From NCBI GenBank assembly GCA_027186245.1, contig CP114484.1, positions 2,120,501-2,184,500 on the forward strand: 64,000 nucleotides of DNA, written 5' to 3'. A program made the translations under genes and the position numbers. Below the pieces are notes generated by a model, which did not search any database, had not been told where the DNA came from, and was given only the letters and a program-made list of their open reading frames with translations. The DNA comes from Coriaria nepalensis (taxonomy: Eukaryota > Streptophyta > Magnoliopsida > Cucurbitales > Coriariaceae). This document shows, piece after piece, positions 14,447-25,600 of this stretch (position 1 is the stretch's first letter; every line of letters starts with the position of its first letter).

Positions 14447-15358
14447 TTCTTCTAGGTCTAGCTGCTCGCTGACTGTCTTCAATCGTAAATACTCTCTCTC
14501 CGGCTACAATTCAGATCACCCCGCAGCAAATCAGTGAGATCACACAGCCGGATTCATTTGGGACAAGTCGATCAGATTCGATGCAATAGGTTGGTACAGA
14601 TAGATAAACGGAAAAAGGAACTGGTTCAGGGGGTCGGAGAAGAAGAAGTATAGAGAAAGCCAGAAGCAGAGGTAGATCCAGCAAGTCCAGGATCTGCGTC
14701 CCGGGAAATAGCAAAGAGGGCTCTAGCTGAAGCCTTAATTCTATTTTATTGTTTTATTTTAATAAATATTTATTACAAAATTAACAAAATGTCAAAAAGT
14801 CTCTAAATTGCAAAACTTTCCCAAGAGTAAAGATGGGTGTGGTTGACATTAGATCTCGAAAGCGATTTTTGTCTTTGTAAGTATGAAAAATATTTTTTAT
14901 AAGGAAATAAATAAGAGTGGTTTTTTTTTTTTTTGGGGCAATTTTTCACATTAGCATTTTTTCTCACTTTTTTTTTTCTATCAACTTATACTATCACATC
15001 CTTAACGAATACTTCAAGAATGTTTATTCTAATTTAAGTACTGAATCACTTGTTTTGAAAATTATGGCTCATCTTCTTTTTATTCTGTTTGAGATTTAGA
15101 TTTGTGCGTCTGTGATCTGTTTCATTGATATTGAGTGTCTGAAATGAGATTTTAAAATAAGGTTTCAAAATAGAGCTTCAAATCTTAGTTTGTAATAGTA
15201 ACATTGAGTATTACTACTTGCAAATGAATGATCGAAGAAGAAGACGAAACGATTGAAGAAATTTCGAAGAGAGAAAGAAGATTAAAAAAATTTCCGATCA
15301 AGCTCGGGAAAATTGAAGAAGTAGAACTGAAATTTTCAAATTTCCAATAGTTTCTCAC
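14447..15358. other. BIG5 5' leader and AT-rich spacer
   Basis: Positions 14447 to about 14710 are moderately GC-rich and likely hold the BIG5 5' UTR and promoter. From about 14740 to 15300 the DNA is AT-rich. I searched this stretch on the minus strand for the missing 3' exons of the EF-hand-family fragment next door and found none. Confidence 0.55.
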
Positions 15359-15627
15359 TTGTAAATAAGTAGAACTGCGATATACAGATCTTCAAATGTC
15401 AAATTAGCGCTTCCTGCATCGTTCTTGAAATGATCGAAAATCTTATCGCTGATCTTTCCAATTTTCTTCCTCCTCCACTGCTTACCTGCTCAAGGCATGA
15501 AACAACGATGCAGAGCTCACAAACGAAATACGATTCAGAAGCTAAATTCATCATCATCATCATCAAACTCAATTACACAGATATCTAGATCGTGTTTACC
15601 TTGAACTTTTTCTAGAACCTGTCCCAT
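15359..15627 (-). pseudogene. Truncated EF-hand-family (MGQVLxKxQG type) gene fragment, two exons
   Basis: Two minus-strand exons can be read: 15627-15600 (MGQVLEKVQ) and 15485-15359. The second includes GKISDKIFDHFKN and ANLTFEDLYIAVLLIY. Donor (gtaaac) and acceptor (gagcag) are good, the phase closes, and a consensus donor (gtgaga) follows exon 2 after 51 complete codons. This matches the N-terminus of a small plant calcium-binding EF-hand family whose later exons carry the rest of the domain. Those exons are not in the 900 bp before BIG5, so the gene appears truncated. It could be a recent partial duplicate that is still transcribed, since the frame is fully open. The family name is from recall; the truncation is seen directly. 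Confidence 0.6.
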
Positions 15628-15712
15628 GGCCGGAGTAACTGCGTCGTTTCCTGTAGATCGACGAAGGAAATGGCGCGCTTTGCTTTGAGAGATCGCTTGC
15701 TATGCATCTTTC

Positions 15713-15734
15713 ATATATATATATATATATATAT
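15713..15734. repeat. (AT)11 microsatellite
   Basis: Eleven AT units about 85 bp upstream of the EF-hand-family fragment's start codon; it may overlap that fragment's former TATA region. Confidence 0.9.
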
Positions 15735-16162
15735 GTTCTTTTGGCAAGGAAAGAGAGACTACAGTCACGGGTGAGAACCAGAGACTACGTGTCGTCTCTT
15801 TAACTAATGAAAAAGCGCCACATATACGACGCTTATTGGATTAATTAATTAATCAATCATTGACTTGTTGGGCTACGAATCAAGAACCAGGCCGAGCCCA
15901 AAATCAACGATAACTCTTGGCCCATTTACGTCAGACGAATCCAGTCCAAAATTGAGGGAATAAAAATTCCCGCCGGCTAGAGAAATTAATTTGGAAAGAA
16001 GAAAACAAAATTTGTTGTTAATTTTCTCTTACATGTCGTCGGCAGTTCATAATCACCAATAGAATATAAAATAAATTACTGATAAAAAAAATATAAAGTA
16101 AATTAAACAAGAAATTTAGCTATGAACAAACGCAAGGCTTAGAAGAAAAACTCCATTTGAAG
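15735..16162. other. Intergenic DNA upstream of the GST pseudogene
   Basis: No open gene is seen. The stretch just before 16163 should include the old promoter and leader of the GST pseudogene. Confidence 0.5.
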
Positions 16163-16940
16163 ATGACAGATGAAGTGAAGCTACTAAGGACATGGTCGAG
16201 TCCTTATGCTCTTAGAGTAGTTTGGGCACTAAAACTCAAAGGCATAGAATACGATACAGTTTATGAAGATCTAGCAAACAAGAGCCCCTTACTTCTCCAG
16301 CTCAATCCAATTCACAAGAAGGTTCCGGTTCTCGTGCACAACTGAAAACCACTCTCGGAATCTCTCGTTATTATCCAGTATATTGATGATATGTGGAAGC
16401 AGAATCCTCTGTTGCCGCAAGATCCTTATCAGAGAGCCCTCGATCGGTTTTGGGCCAAATTCGGTGACGATAAGGTAGTTCCAACATGATTTCTTAATTC
16501 TTAATTTAATAAAGCTATGGGTGCAAATCTTATTATTCAAAAGTTTAATGCGCAAATCTTAATTATTAAATAGTTTTACTGTAAATTGTAGCTTTTACCA
16601 TCGATATGGGATGTGTTCTTGAATGAAGGGAAGAAGCAAGAGGAAGCAGTTGAAGTTGCCCAAGAGAATTTGAAGCACTTAGAAGAACAACTGAAGGCGA
16701 AGAAATTCTTTGCCGGAGATGAAATTGGGTTTCTGGATCTGGCATTGGGCTGGATCGCAAACATGGTGAGTGTGGTAGAAGAGCTAGCCGGACCAACTAT
16801 AACAGATGGGGACAAGTTTCCATCGCTGTTGGTTGTCATGTATGAATGAATTCGCGAATGCTCCCATTATCAAGGAGAACTGGCCTTCACGTGAGGAACT
16901 CGTTGCCAGATTGAAAGCGTACACCCTTGTAAAAGCATGA
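16163..16940 (+). pseudogene. Tau-class glutathione S-transferase pseudogene
   Basis: Two-exon layout typical of plant GSTU genes: exon 1 16163-16474 ending GAT AAG|gtagtt, exon 2 16591-16940 after tgtag. The N-terminal thioredoxin-like domain is clear ([17 protein letters not shown], then [13 protein letters not shown]), and so is the helical C-terminal domain (GWIANM, APIIKENWPSREELVARLKAY). Two lesions break it. A TGA at 16343-16345 stands where the family has Gly in NGKPLSES. A four-base tandem duplication (GAAT GAAT) near 16844-16851 shifts the frame before the last 35 or so codons, which then continue in the new frame to the expected stop. Everything else is well conserved, so inactivation looks recent. 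Confidence 0.9.
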
Positions 16941-17740
16941 AAGAGTCATGTGGGTCCTCCCTTTACGTAGAATGTGTTGGGTCGAGAAATTTTAGTCTTG
17001 CATGCATGGAGTAGAGTGCTCTTTATGTAGTTTGTCAAATGTTGTAATAAGATGATGATGATAATAATAATAATACAAGGCAATATGATCTGCTTGTTTT
17101 TAAGGTCTAATTTTCTTCTAATAAACGTTCGATGGAATTAATGAAAAATTGCAGTGAGATTAAACTTAAAATAAAGTGGCCTGACGAAACAGAAAATATC
17201 GAGACAAGTTACTAAACAATGGAGAAGACATGTCAAGGACTTCACATGGGCCAACCCAAAAGACTATGTACTCTATTAGCCCATAACTTCCTCAAGCCCA
17301 AAAAGTCAAGAAGCCCAATTAAACAATGGTCGTCTTCTAGCTCAGGATAATAATATAATACCTGTAGTAGTTTATAATTCAATTAGAAGGTTGTTAATAA
17401 ATTGACTTGTAACTGGATATATGCTAGATTGTAACCAGTGATGGAGTGAATAAAAAATGAAAAGTCTTTTTCTTTCCCTAAATTTCTCTACGTTTCTATT
17501 TCCATTCTTAGGAGTTTGAAGGTTGACTCGAAAATATAGTATAGCTTAATAATTATTTATTCTTCCTATCATTATCTTAATTAATAAAATGAAAAAGAAA
17601 ATTTATTTTATTTTATAATAAATTTTTTATAAATTAATAATTTTAAATAAATAAATTTTTTTTTATCACCCGACTTTATGAAAACGTGTTGAATTAATAA
17701 CTTACCTTCCTTTCTTTCCTTGATAACCGGCTGCTTTAGG
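16941..17740. other. Intergenic DNA, AT-rich, no gene seen
   Basis: 3' flank of the GST pseudogene followed by AT-rich sequence, very A/T-biased at about 17570-17670. No recognised gene or repeat family. Confidence 0.5.
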
Positions 17741-18290
17741 GCAAGAACAACTGAAGTTGACAAGGAGATTGAGAGACAGAGGTTACTGGAGGTTGAATGA
17801 GTTAAAACTAGGGAACTACGTCACAATCTTGACATAGAGAAAGAGAGGCAAACAACATTATTTTGCTAGCGATTAATTCACAGTAATCAGTTATGGTATT
17901 TCTTGTAGTAGACCCCGGGATAGATATACTGAGGGAAAATGGCCGATCCAACGAAGGGAACACAAGAACCGGTGATAGCGGATTACAACCAGAGACTTCT
18001 TCTACGAACAACAGCTCCATGCCAGCCGTCATTCTGTCCGGTGGCTCCGGGCAATATTCAGGACAGCAACCTACTATTTTACAATCCCGTGACCGTCCAG
18101 ATGAAGGTGGAAGCGGTTATGAAGAAAACATAGATGGAAGCCGGGATTCGGGCGATACAGGGAGTGCAGGGGATCCAAGACTTAGTATCAGCTTTTGACG
18201 GACAGTCAGGTACTGGATTTGGGTCTTCTTCCCAAAGGCATGTATCATCTAGAAGGGAGTGCAGGGGATCCAAAACTTGATCGAAAAATC
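17741..18290 (+). other. Unidentified coding-like remnant with a direct repeat
   Basis: The plus strand shows two coding-like stretches. Around 17750-17870 there is a charged, coiled-coil-like reading (TEVDKEIERQRLLEVE, then KTRELRHNLDIEKERQ) interrupted by an in-frame TGA at about 17798-17800. From 17893 to 18198 an open frame is rich in Ser, Gly and Asp. I do not recognise the protein. A 19-bp direct repeat (18160-18178 and 18255-18273) sits at its 3' end. Most likely a relic of a captured gene or transposon. Confidence 0.3.
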
Positions 18291-18362
18291 TGTATTTATT
18301 GAAAAGACTCGTTAGAACTGATCCGCTATGAAATTTATATTATAAGCAATAGAAAGAATATT

Positions 18363-18450
18363 ATTTTAAAATAAATAATTTATTTTATATTTTAAAATAA
18401 ATAATTTATTTTATATTTTAAAATAAATAATTTATTTTATATTTTAAAAT
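18363..18450. repeat. 26-bp tandem repeat, 3.4 copies
   Basis: Three identical copies of a 26-bp AT-only unit run from 18363 to 18440, then a 10-bp partial fourth. Each unit has dyad symmetry (TTTTAAAA, ATAAATAATTTAT). It lies between the coding-like remnant and the TFCA gene. Confidence 0.9.
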
Positions 18451-19261
18451 TTTAAAGAATAAAATCAATGTCAAAATTAATTATTGCATGGGTTTGTAAG
18501 TATCTGAATCAATGTCATATAGATCGACCCGTTAATAACCCGCCCGGTAATTTAACCCATCTGTAACCGAAAGACGAAAGGGAAGAAAATGTGAGAGGAA
18601 GAGGGGGGAAAGAAAGATCTTCAGTCTGTCCTCGCACTCGCTCTTGCAAAGAAGTAGAGAAGACATTCTCAACTGAAATCTAGATTTGAACTCTTAAACA
18701 GGTCACTTCTCTCCTCTTTCTTCTCTTCATCCATGAATACTTACCGTCAATTGCTCACAGGAATCTTCGTGAACAAGCAACGTTCTGTACTTTCTACTGT
18801 ATATTCTTCATTTCATTGAACAGGCGTATAGCGTTCTCGGGTAATTTCTGGACCCGTTTCAGGAAATCTTCAATCTTCATCTCTTTCTATGAAACCCTAA
18901 ACCCTTGTTTGGAAACGGGGAAAGAATTGATCTACCCGTTTAAATTAGGTTCATTTTCTACTAATTCTGTCTCGCTATTTTCCAATAACGATATATTATG
19001 TTTCTATCATAATTTTCTTGCATAAATTCATTAGCTGAGTAATAGTAAATGAGTTTCTAGTTGAAGAGATCTAATGTTATCGTAATATGTTTGTCTTCCT
19101 CTCCTTCCCCCCTTTTCTTGGAGTCAAAAATCTTATTTGGGACATACCCTTTTCGGCTTTTCCTCACCTCTGGAAATTGACAATGTGATGATTTTATATC
19201 TATGGTGAGAGATGAAGTCTTACTCTTACAGCTATATTGAAACGTGTTGTGATAGATTACT

Positions 19262-19960
19262 ATGGCTACCATAAGAAATCTGAAGATCAAGACGGGAACC
19301 TGCAAACGAGTTATTAAGGAGCTGCATTCATATGAGAAAGAGGTTGAAAGAGAAGCTTTCAAAACTGACGATATGAGAGGGAAGGGGGCTGACCCTTATG
19401 ACCTTAAGCAACAGGTTTTGTAGCCAATACTTCCGTCTTGCAATTAATCTTCTACCATTTCCGGTGATTTCTTAATTGTTATGTTTTATTAGATTGTTCT
19501 GGAAACTGAAAGTCCTTATTGCACTTTCGTTTTTCATTGGTTCACGACATAACCGGTCTTTACCTTCCCTCTGAATTTTTATTGATGAGCCCATGCGCAC
19601 TTGAGAAAGAGTGGAGAGATGGAAACTCATCTGCAGATGCAAATTCGTCTCTATGTTATAACTATTTGGTTCTTATCTCTTTGAACAGGAAAATGTGTTG
19701 GCTGAATCAAGGATGATGATTCCTGACTGCCGAAAACGCTTAGAGGCTGCATTAGCTGATTTGAAGGCAACCTTGGTACTGGGTTCTGTTTCTGTGTCCT
19801 CTCATTCATAACTTTTCAGCAATTTTGACATTTTTATGACACGATGCTTTACTTTCAGGATGAGTTGGAAGAATCAAACCAGGCAGAAGGCCAGGAGGTT
19901 GAAGAAGCTCGGAGCATAATCGCAGAGGTTGAACAATTCTTCCAGGCAAAGGACCCATAG
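19262..19960 (+). CDS. TFCA: Tubulin-folding cofactor A
   Basis: Small chaperone that captures beta-tubulin during tubulin heterodimer assembly; the Arabidopsis orthologue is KIESEL. Three exons: 19262-19414, 19689-19775 and 19859-19960, all in phase 0, give a 113-aa protein, the usual family length. Conserved blocks include MATIRNLKIKTGTCKRVIKE, KGADPYDLKQQ, ESRMMIPDCRKRLEAALADL and a Glu-rich C-terminal helix. The protein should fold as a three-helix coiled-coil bundle in the cytosol. A leader of about 600 bp upstream (from about 18640) contains several possible 5' UTR splice sites, so the transcript probably starts well before 19262. Confidence 0.95.
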
Positions 19961-20332
19961 AATCAATGCCTCTGGATTTTTTGTGTTTGCCTTTAAAGTT
20001 AAACCAGTGGTCATGATATGTAGACAAGTCTGAATTCTTATCTCGGATTCCCTGCCATTAAAGAATTTGATGAATTTGAAACTTTCTCCTTTGAATTTTT
20101 TTTGGCCAATTGATTTGTGTTTGTTTAACACCTCAAGTGAAGCGACACGGATCGTTCTAGTCATGCCCTTTACAAACGAACAAGGAAAAAACAGAGCATT
20201 ATTCATCAATACAACTCAATTATATGGTTTAAATCTCAGATTCACACGTCATAGCACATAAGGCATGGCTATGACCACATGTATCACTTCCAAGTACAAA
20301 GAGTTGCTTCCATGGGGGCCAGTTCCCGACTT

Positions 20333-21427
20333 TCAGTGCTTGCCATGGTTGTGCGACCCATGACTCTCGCCACCATAGTGACTTCCATGAGCATTATGGC
20401 CTGAACCGTGAGCATCATGACCTGGCCCGTGACTGTTGTCGTGACGATTTCCATGAGCATTGTGGCCTGCCATGACTGTAGGGATCACCATGATTTCCAT
20501 GGCCATTGTGCCCACCATACGCAGCAGCTGCAGCAGCAACAACAGCACCGCTAGCTAACATCATTCCCATACCTGATCCGTGCCCTGTGGCCAATCCATG
20601 TCATGATTACAATTCTAAATTCAAAATAAACAGGAATCTGCTGATTTCAACCTTAAAGTGAGTCTTTTCTAGTCAAGTCTATGGAAAACAAGTTGTACCT
20701 GTGTGATGAGCTGATGAGCTGTGAGGAGGAGCCGAAGGGCATCCAGCAGCGCCGGGATGGGTTGTGCTGGGTACCCACTCGAGGGAGGATATCCAGCTGG
20801 AGCATATCCGCTTCCTAGTTCTTCTCATTCCAAGTACAAGAAAAATTGCCATTCCATAAAAGATGAACGAAATTAGTTAATTCATTCCATGAGTTTTCAC
20901 TAACAACACGAAAACTGAAAGGTTATCAGAGTTACCTGCTTGATGAGTAGTTGGAGGATAACTACAAGGGGAAGAATCAGCCGTGGGCTGGTATGCACCC
21001 GGTTGGGGAGAATATCCAGTTGGCGGATATGTGCTTTCTAGTAATCATGGAACAAGTAAACATAATTCATAAGCACTTAAGCAAAACACATGATCTTATA
21101 TTCTTCACAATCAAATTAGTAGTGTCTATAACCTATATACGTACCAACGTGATAAGCTGCTGATGAATTATGATGATCAGCTGGAGGGCATGTGCCACCC
21201 AGAGTAGGATAAGGTGCAGGTGGGTACCCACCTTCGGGCAGATATGAAGCATGGGAATGGATGGTCGGAGGAGGATATGAATATCCAGATGGGGGATGGG
21301 GATAAGTACTGGTTTGAGGAGGATATGGTTGTGGAGGGTATGATCCAGTTGGAGGATAATGCCCCGTAGCAAATCCGGCCATGTTCGAAAACAACCCTTT
21401 ATCATCATTTTCCGGGCCACCACCCAT
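20333..21427 (-). pseudogene. XYPPX-repeat/glycine-rich protein A3-like gene with two frameshifts
   Basis: Minus-strand exons 21427-21145, 21037-20936, 20814-20699 and 20584-20333. The N-terminus MGGGPENDDKGLFSNMAGF and the following Tyr-Pro-Pro repeats, then an Ala-rich segment (MMLASGAVVAAAAAAYGG) and a His/Gly-rich tail (HGSHNHGKH), match plant GRP-A3-like proteins of unknown function. Exon 3 is 116 nt where phase requires 117: one base is missing in the CAACCCATCCC run, and the new frame stops early in exon 4 (TGG GAA TGA). Near 20465 an extra base shifts back into the frame of the His/Gly tail. Two changes of opposite sign with a stop between them mean the gene is probably dead. Base-calling error at a C run is the alternative for the first one. 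Confidence 0.75.
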
Positions 21428-22136
21428 CCTCAGTTCGAAAATACTCTGATTAAAAATGCTACAGAAATGGATCTTATTTCAGTTAGATTGTGATGTAAAA
21501 CTGGATTTTCAGGGCTCAAAACTAGAGTCTGAACACCCCACTGAGACACTACAACTACAAAGATTCTTTGTATTCATTATACCTTTCAGATTGCAGAACA
21601 AAAGTCTGATCCAATTGTAATTTTCACATACAAATTAATTGCTCTTAAGGAATGATAATCATTCATCCATTAAGAAAAATCACAGCTTTGAGATGCCCAC
21701 AAATTATATAAGACTAAAGAAATAAGAAGGTCTAAGGAATCAACTTGATCAAAATGAAACTATCGGGAGAGAGAGAGAGATAATTATATACCAACATGGC
21801 GCGTTGACGTTGCTCTTCACGCGTTATACAAATAGTTTGATTTTACAAATGGATTTCTCTTTCCCTCTCTTTCTTCTGCAAAATGAGGGGTGGATCAATT
21901 CTGAATTTGGTTGGGTTTTGACTTTTGAACATCTGATCGTTGACTTCTTAGTTCTGAATTCTCTCTCTATCTGTTGTACTTAAAAAAAAAAAAAGAGAGA
22001 TAAGCTGCACTTCTTTCCCAAAGATAAGGTGGGAAAAGAGATTGAAATGATATAAGGAAATGAAGTGTAGAGTAGAGGGTAGGCTGAAGTTCAAGTTGAG
22101 AACTTTTGTCAGATCACAACTTTAACATTAATAAGT
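21428..22136. other. 5' region of the XYPPX gene and spacer
   Basis: Contains the probable leader and promoter of the XYPPX gene and a short GA repeat near 21767-21781. No other gene seen. Confidence 0.45.
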
Positions 22137-22330
22137 TCAAACCTCTACGCATTTTTCCAAATCACTTCCAACTTTCGCACCCCTTAGAAGGCCTGCTCCG
22201 GAAACACCACTTAACAACCTCATACCAGCTCCAGCCAACCCACCGGTTGTAGCTCCGGCCACTCTTCCCGTAGCACCTCCAGCAGCGGAAATATGTACGC
22301 GGGATTCGGGAAGGTTGTGCTGTATGTATA
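22137..22330 (-). other. Ala/Gly-rich coding-like fragment
   Basis: The minus strand reads open from a possible acceptor (tacatacag) to a TGA, giving a Gly/Ala-rich peptide with GRVAGATTGGLAGAG and GVSGAGLLRGAKVG. There is no start codon or upstream exon before the divergent t6A dehydratase gene. Unrecognised; it may be a terminal exon fragment of a lost gene or chance. Confidence 0.25.
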
Positions 22331-22650
22331 TGATATGATTTGCTGTTGTTTACTCTTTTATGACCCTGGTTTGGGCCATTTTGTGCGGGCCGGCCCGAAT
22401 TGTGAAGCTATATGGGCTTTGAATTTGTGTGGTCAACCTAAAGTCCATGAACCCGCTCGTTGACCCGGCCTTCATTTTCCTTGTTCCTTGAAAATTAAAA
22501 GCGGCAAAAGCCAGACGGAGGAGCCTTCGGCGTCGGCGGTACTCCGTTTGGACTCGACGATTCAGAAAAAAATATATATATATCAACGCGAAGGTCTTTT
22601 CCAGAGGAGGGAGAAGGAGAAAACGCAAAGCAAAGGGAAGCGAGAGAAAA

Positions 22651-25600
22651 ATGGAGGGAAAAATGAAGTGTATTGCAATGGTGGGAGCTGGAGCTCTGTT
22701 AGGCTCTTTTTCTACCCTCTTTCTTCTCAAGCTTCTTCCCAGGCGAGTCTTTATGTTATCGTCTGATCGCTAATGCTTTTGTTTTCGCTAGTTTTGATTG
22801 TACTCTCGTTTATCTGTTTGGTAACAGAGAAAAATCATAGAGAAGTTACTTTGCTTGCTGCGTGTATTCATGTTTTTTGATGAGGAAATCATTTGGAAGC
22901 AATGAATTGAACTTTATTATGGTTTTGATTGAATAGTCTCATTTTCAAAGCGTTAATGATAAATCGTATTTCAACTGTACTGACTACTAGTTATCTGTTT
23001 CGCAGAAGGATCAGTAAACCAAATGAAAGAAAGGAGACTGAGTTGATGATCAGTAAGTTAATCCATTGAGTAGGCTTTTTTTCTATCCTATATCTAGCTA
23101 ATGTACCACAAAATCATCTATGTGCTTTGATGGAGAAGAGTGTGTTCTGGATCGAGAAATTCAGTTATTACCAACTTCCTTCACTGTCATCTGTGGTTAT
23201 GATCTTGGATAGTCCCATTACTTAAATATGCAGACAGAATCATGTAGTGGCTTAAATGTAGTTGCTATTCATAAGAAGCATTTGTTTTATTGCCACAGTA
23301 ATTCTGGATTTTGGTCACTGGCTTAATGAAAAGCTTAAAGAAGTTTGTTGCATGCTTCACATAAATTTTATCATAGGTGACGGACATGTATTTGAGAGAC
23401 CCTGTGATGGAACTATGAACTAGAAAAATGATTGCTTCTCTCGTGGCAGAAGACGAATCAGAGAACAACAGAAATATTATTTCTTCATTAATCAAGTCCC
23501 CCTTCCTTCATTACATTCATATCTTTGTAAATATAATCCAAATAACTACCTGAAAACTCCTAAAAGAATTACCTAATAATTACCTATAAGATAACTACCT
23601 GATAAGGATTTCACATAATAATATTATTACTTCCTCACGATCTGCAGGGGGGAATCCAGTTGCTGGCGATACAAATCAGGAGATGATTGGTGCGGACCTT
23701 CTAAGTGATGATATAGTTTCTGAACAACTTACAAGGTAGTCTCATTTATGTTGTTTTTTCCAATGAATTTGCTTGGAATTATTATTTTCCTTAAAATTAT
23801 CCCTTTTATGCATAATTTTTTTTTTTTCCAGTTCCCATTTTATCTGAAACAGGAAGGAAAAAATAATAACAATAATGAAGCTTCTATCAGAATTGTGTTG
23901 GTTAAACAGGTGTTGAGACAATGGGTTAGGAAACAGATGCCTTAAGTTCACCTCCCTTAGTCCTTGGGTAAACATCATGAGAAGCAAAGCGTTTTTGTGC
24001 AAAATAGAAAAGGCGGTTTTTAGTTTTTCCTTTGCGAAATAAAGGCTGACAGAAAGCATGTGGTTTTGTAGTACCTTGTACTTAATCATTTGTTTCCAGG
24101 AATTTAAAATTGAGAAACTCTTCAAACCATATTTTATCCATCTCAGATGCAACAAGTATAAATTATTTCCGATTGAAATAAAGTTCCATTTTTCCTTGTT
24201 AATCTGAGGCCTTCTATGGTTCGTAAGTTGATCTGAGTGAACTGATCTCAGTTTTTATATAATCAGGAATATTCAGTTCTTTGGTCTCGAATCTCAACAA
24301 AAAGTGACTACATCCTATGTTGTCATTATTGGTCTTGGCGGTGTAGGGAGTCATGCTGCAACCATGCTACTACGATCGGGAGTTGGCAGGCTTCTACTTG
24401 TGGACTTTGACCAGGTCTTCTTTTGGGAGAACCTTCATGGGTGCATTCTCTCTTCATTTTAATATTTCTTTATACAAATCTTTTTAACTAGTTAACTAAT
24501 CCTTATAGGATCTGAATCCCTATGTATATGACTAATTAGCTGTCGTGTTGCGTTACTTCTTTTGCTTTCCGCTTTAGTGGTTTCTGTAGTTGTTTGTTTA
24601 AGATTATGTTCTTATTTATCGGTTTTATTACAGGTTTCACTCTCTTCTCTAAATCGACATGCTGCTGCAACAAGAGCAGATGTTGGTATTCCTAAAGCCC
24701 AGTGTCTGAAGGAGCATTTTTTGTCAATATTCCCGGAATGTCATATAGAGGCAAAAGTGCTGCTATATGATGCATCATCTGAAGAAGAAATTCTTTCAGG
24801 GAATCCTGATTTTGTTTTGGACTGCATTGATAACATTGATACAAAGGTACATTTTCTCCCTTGCAATTTAGTTTATGTCTGAAATTCTCCTGCTACAAAC
24901 ATCACATAAATGGTCTAGACTGTCTAGTACACCTATTGCTCAATGTATCTCTAACCCTCAACCCGTTTTTTCTTATTTGCTTTTGTTCTGCTTCTGGCAT
25001 GCAAGGATGCAAGTTTAGTTGCTCAATGAATATGACATAGAGTGCAAAGGAATCGGAACTGTTGCTTTAAATGTAATATTTACCTTTATGTACTGAAATT
25101 TGTACTGTGAGGATGATTTTCTGAATCTTATATGGTGATGGAAAATTTTCATTGCTGCCTACGTACATGTATTTATATACTTTCACACCACTCATCCTTT
25201 CTTGTACTCAAACATGAAGCACTGGCTTCTTAGTCCATTATGGGTATAAATATCTATTACATTGTTGTGGTGTGCATGGTTCATAATACCTTTTTATTTT
25301 CATCAACTTTATTTTGATCCTGAAATAATATTTTTGTTGGAATTCCGTACTTAATTCATCATGCCTACCTGCACCTATATCAATATATTTTCATACTGTC
25401 ACAGAAAAACTGTTATGTGATAGATGTTATATTTTCATCTATTTGTCATATGTAATAGGTAGCACTACTTGCTGCATGTGTTCGTAGGGGCTTGAAAGTT
25501 CTATCAGCAACAGGAGCTGGTGCTAGGGCTGACCCAACAAGGATTCGTGTGGCTGATTTAAGAGAATCAACAAATGATCCACTGTCTCGATCTGTAATTA

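Noticed and set aside
22350..22730. 126-codon minus-strand ORF overlapping the t6A dehydratase start
   Set aside because: Covers the dehydratase leader and first exon in antisense; no recognisable domains.
23060..23647. AT-rich intron 2 of the t6A dehydratase gene considered as an LTR fragment
   Set aside because: Some phrases look retroelement-like, but there are no TG...CA ends, primer-binding site or target duplication.
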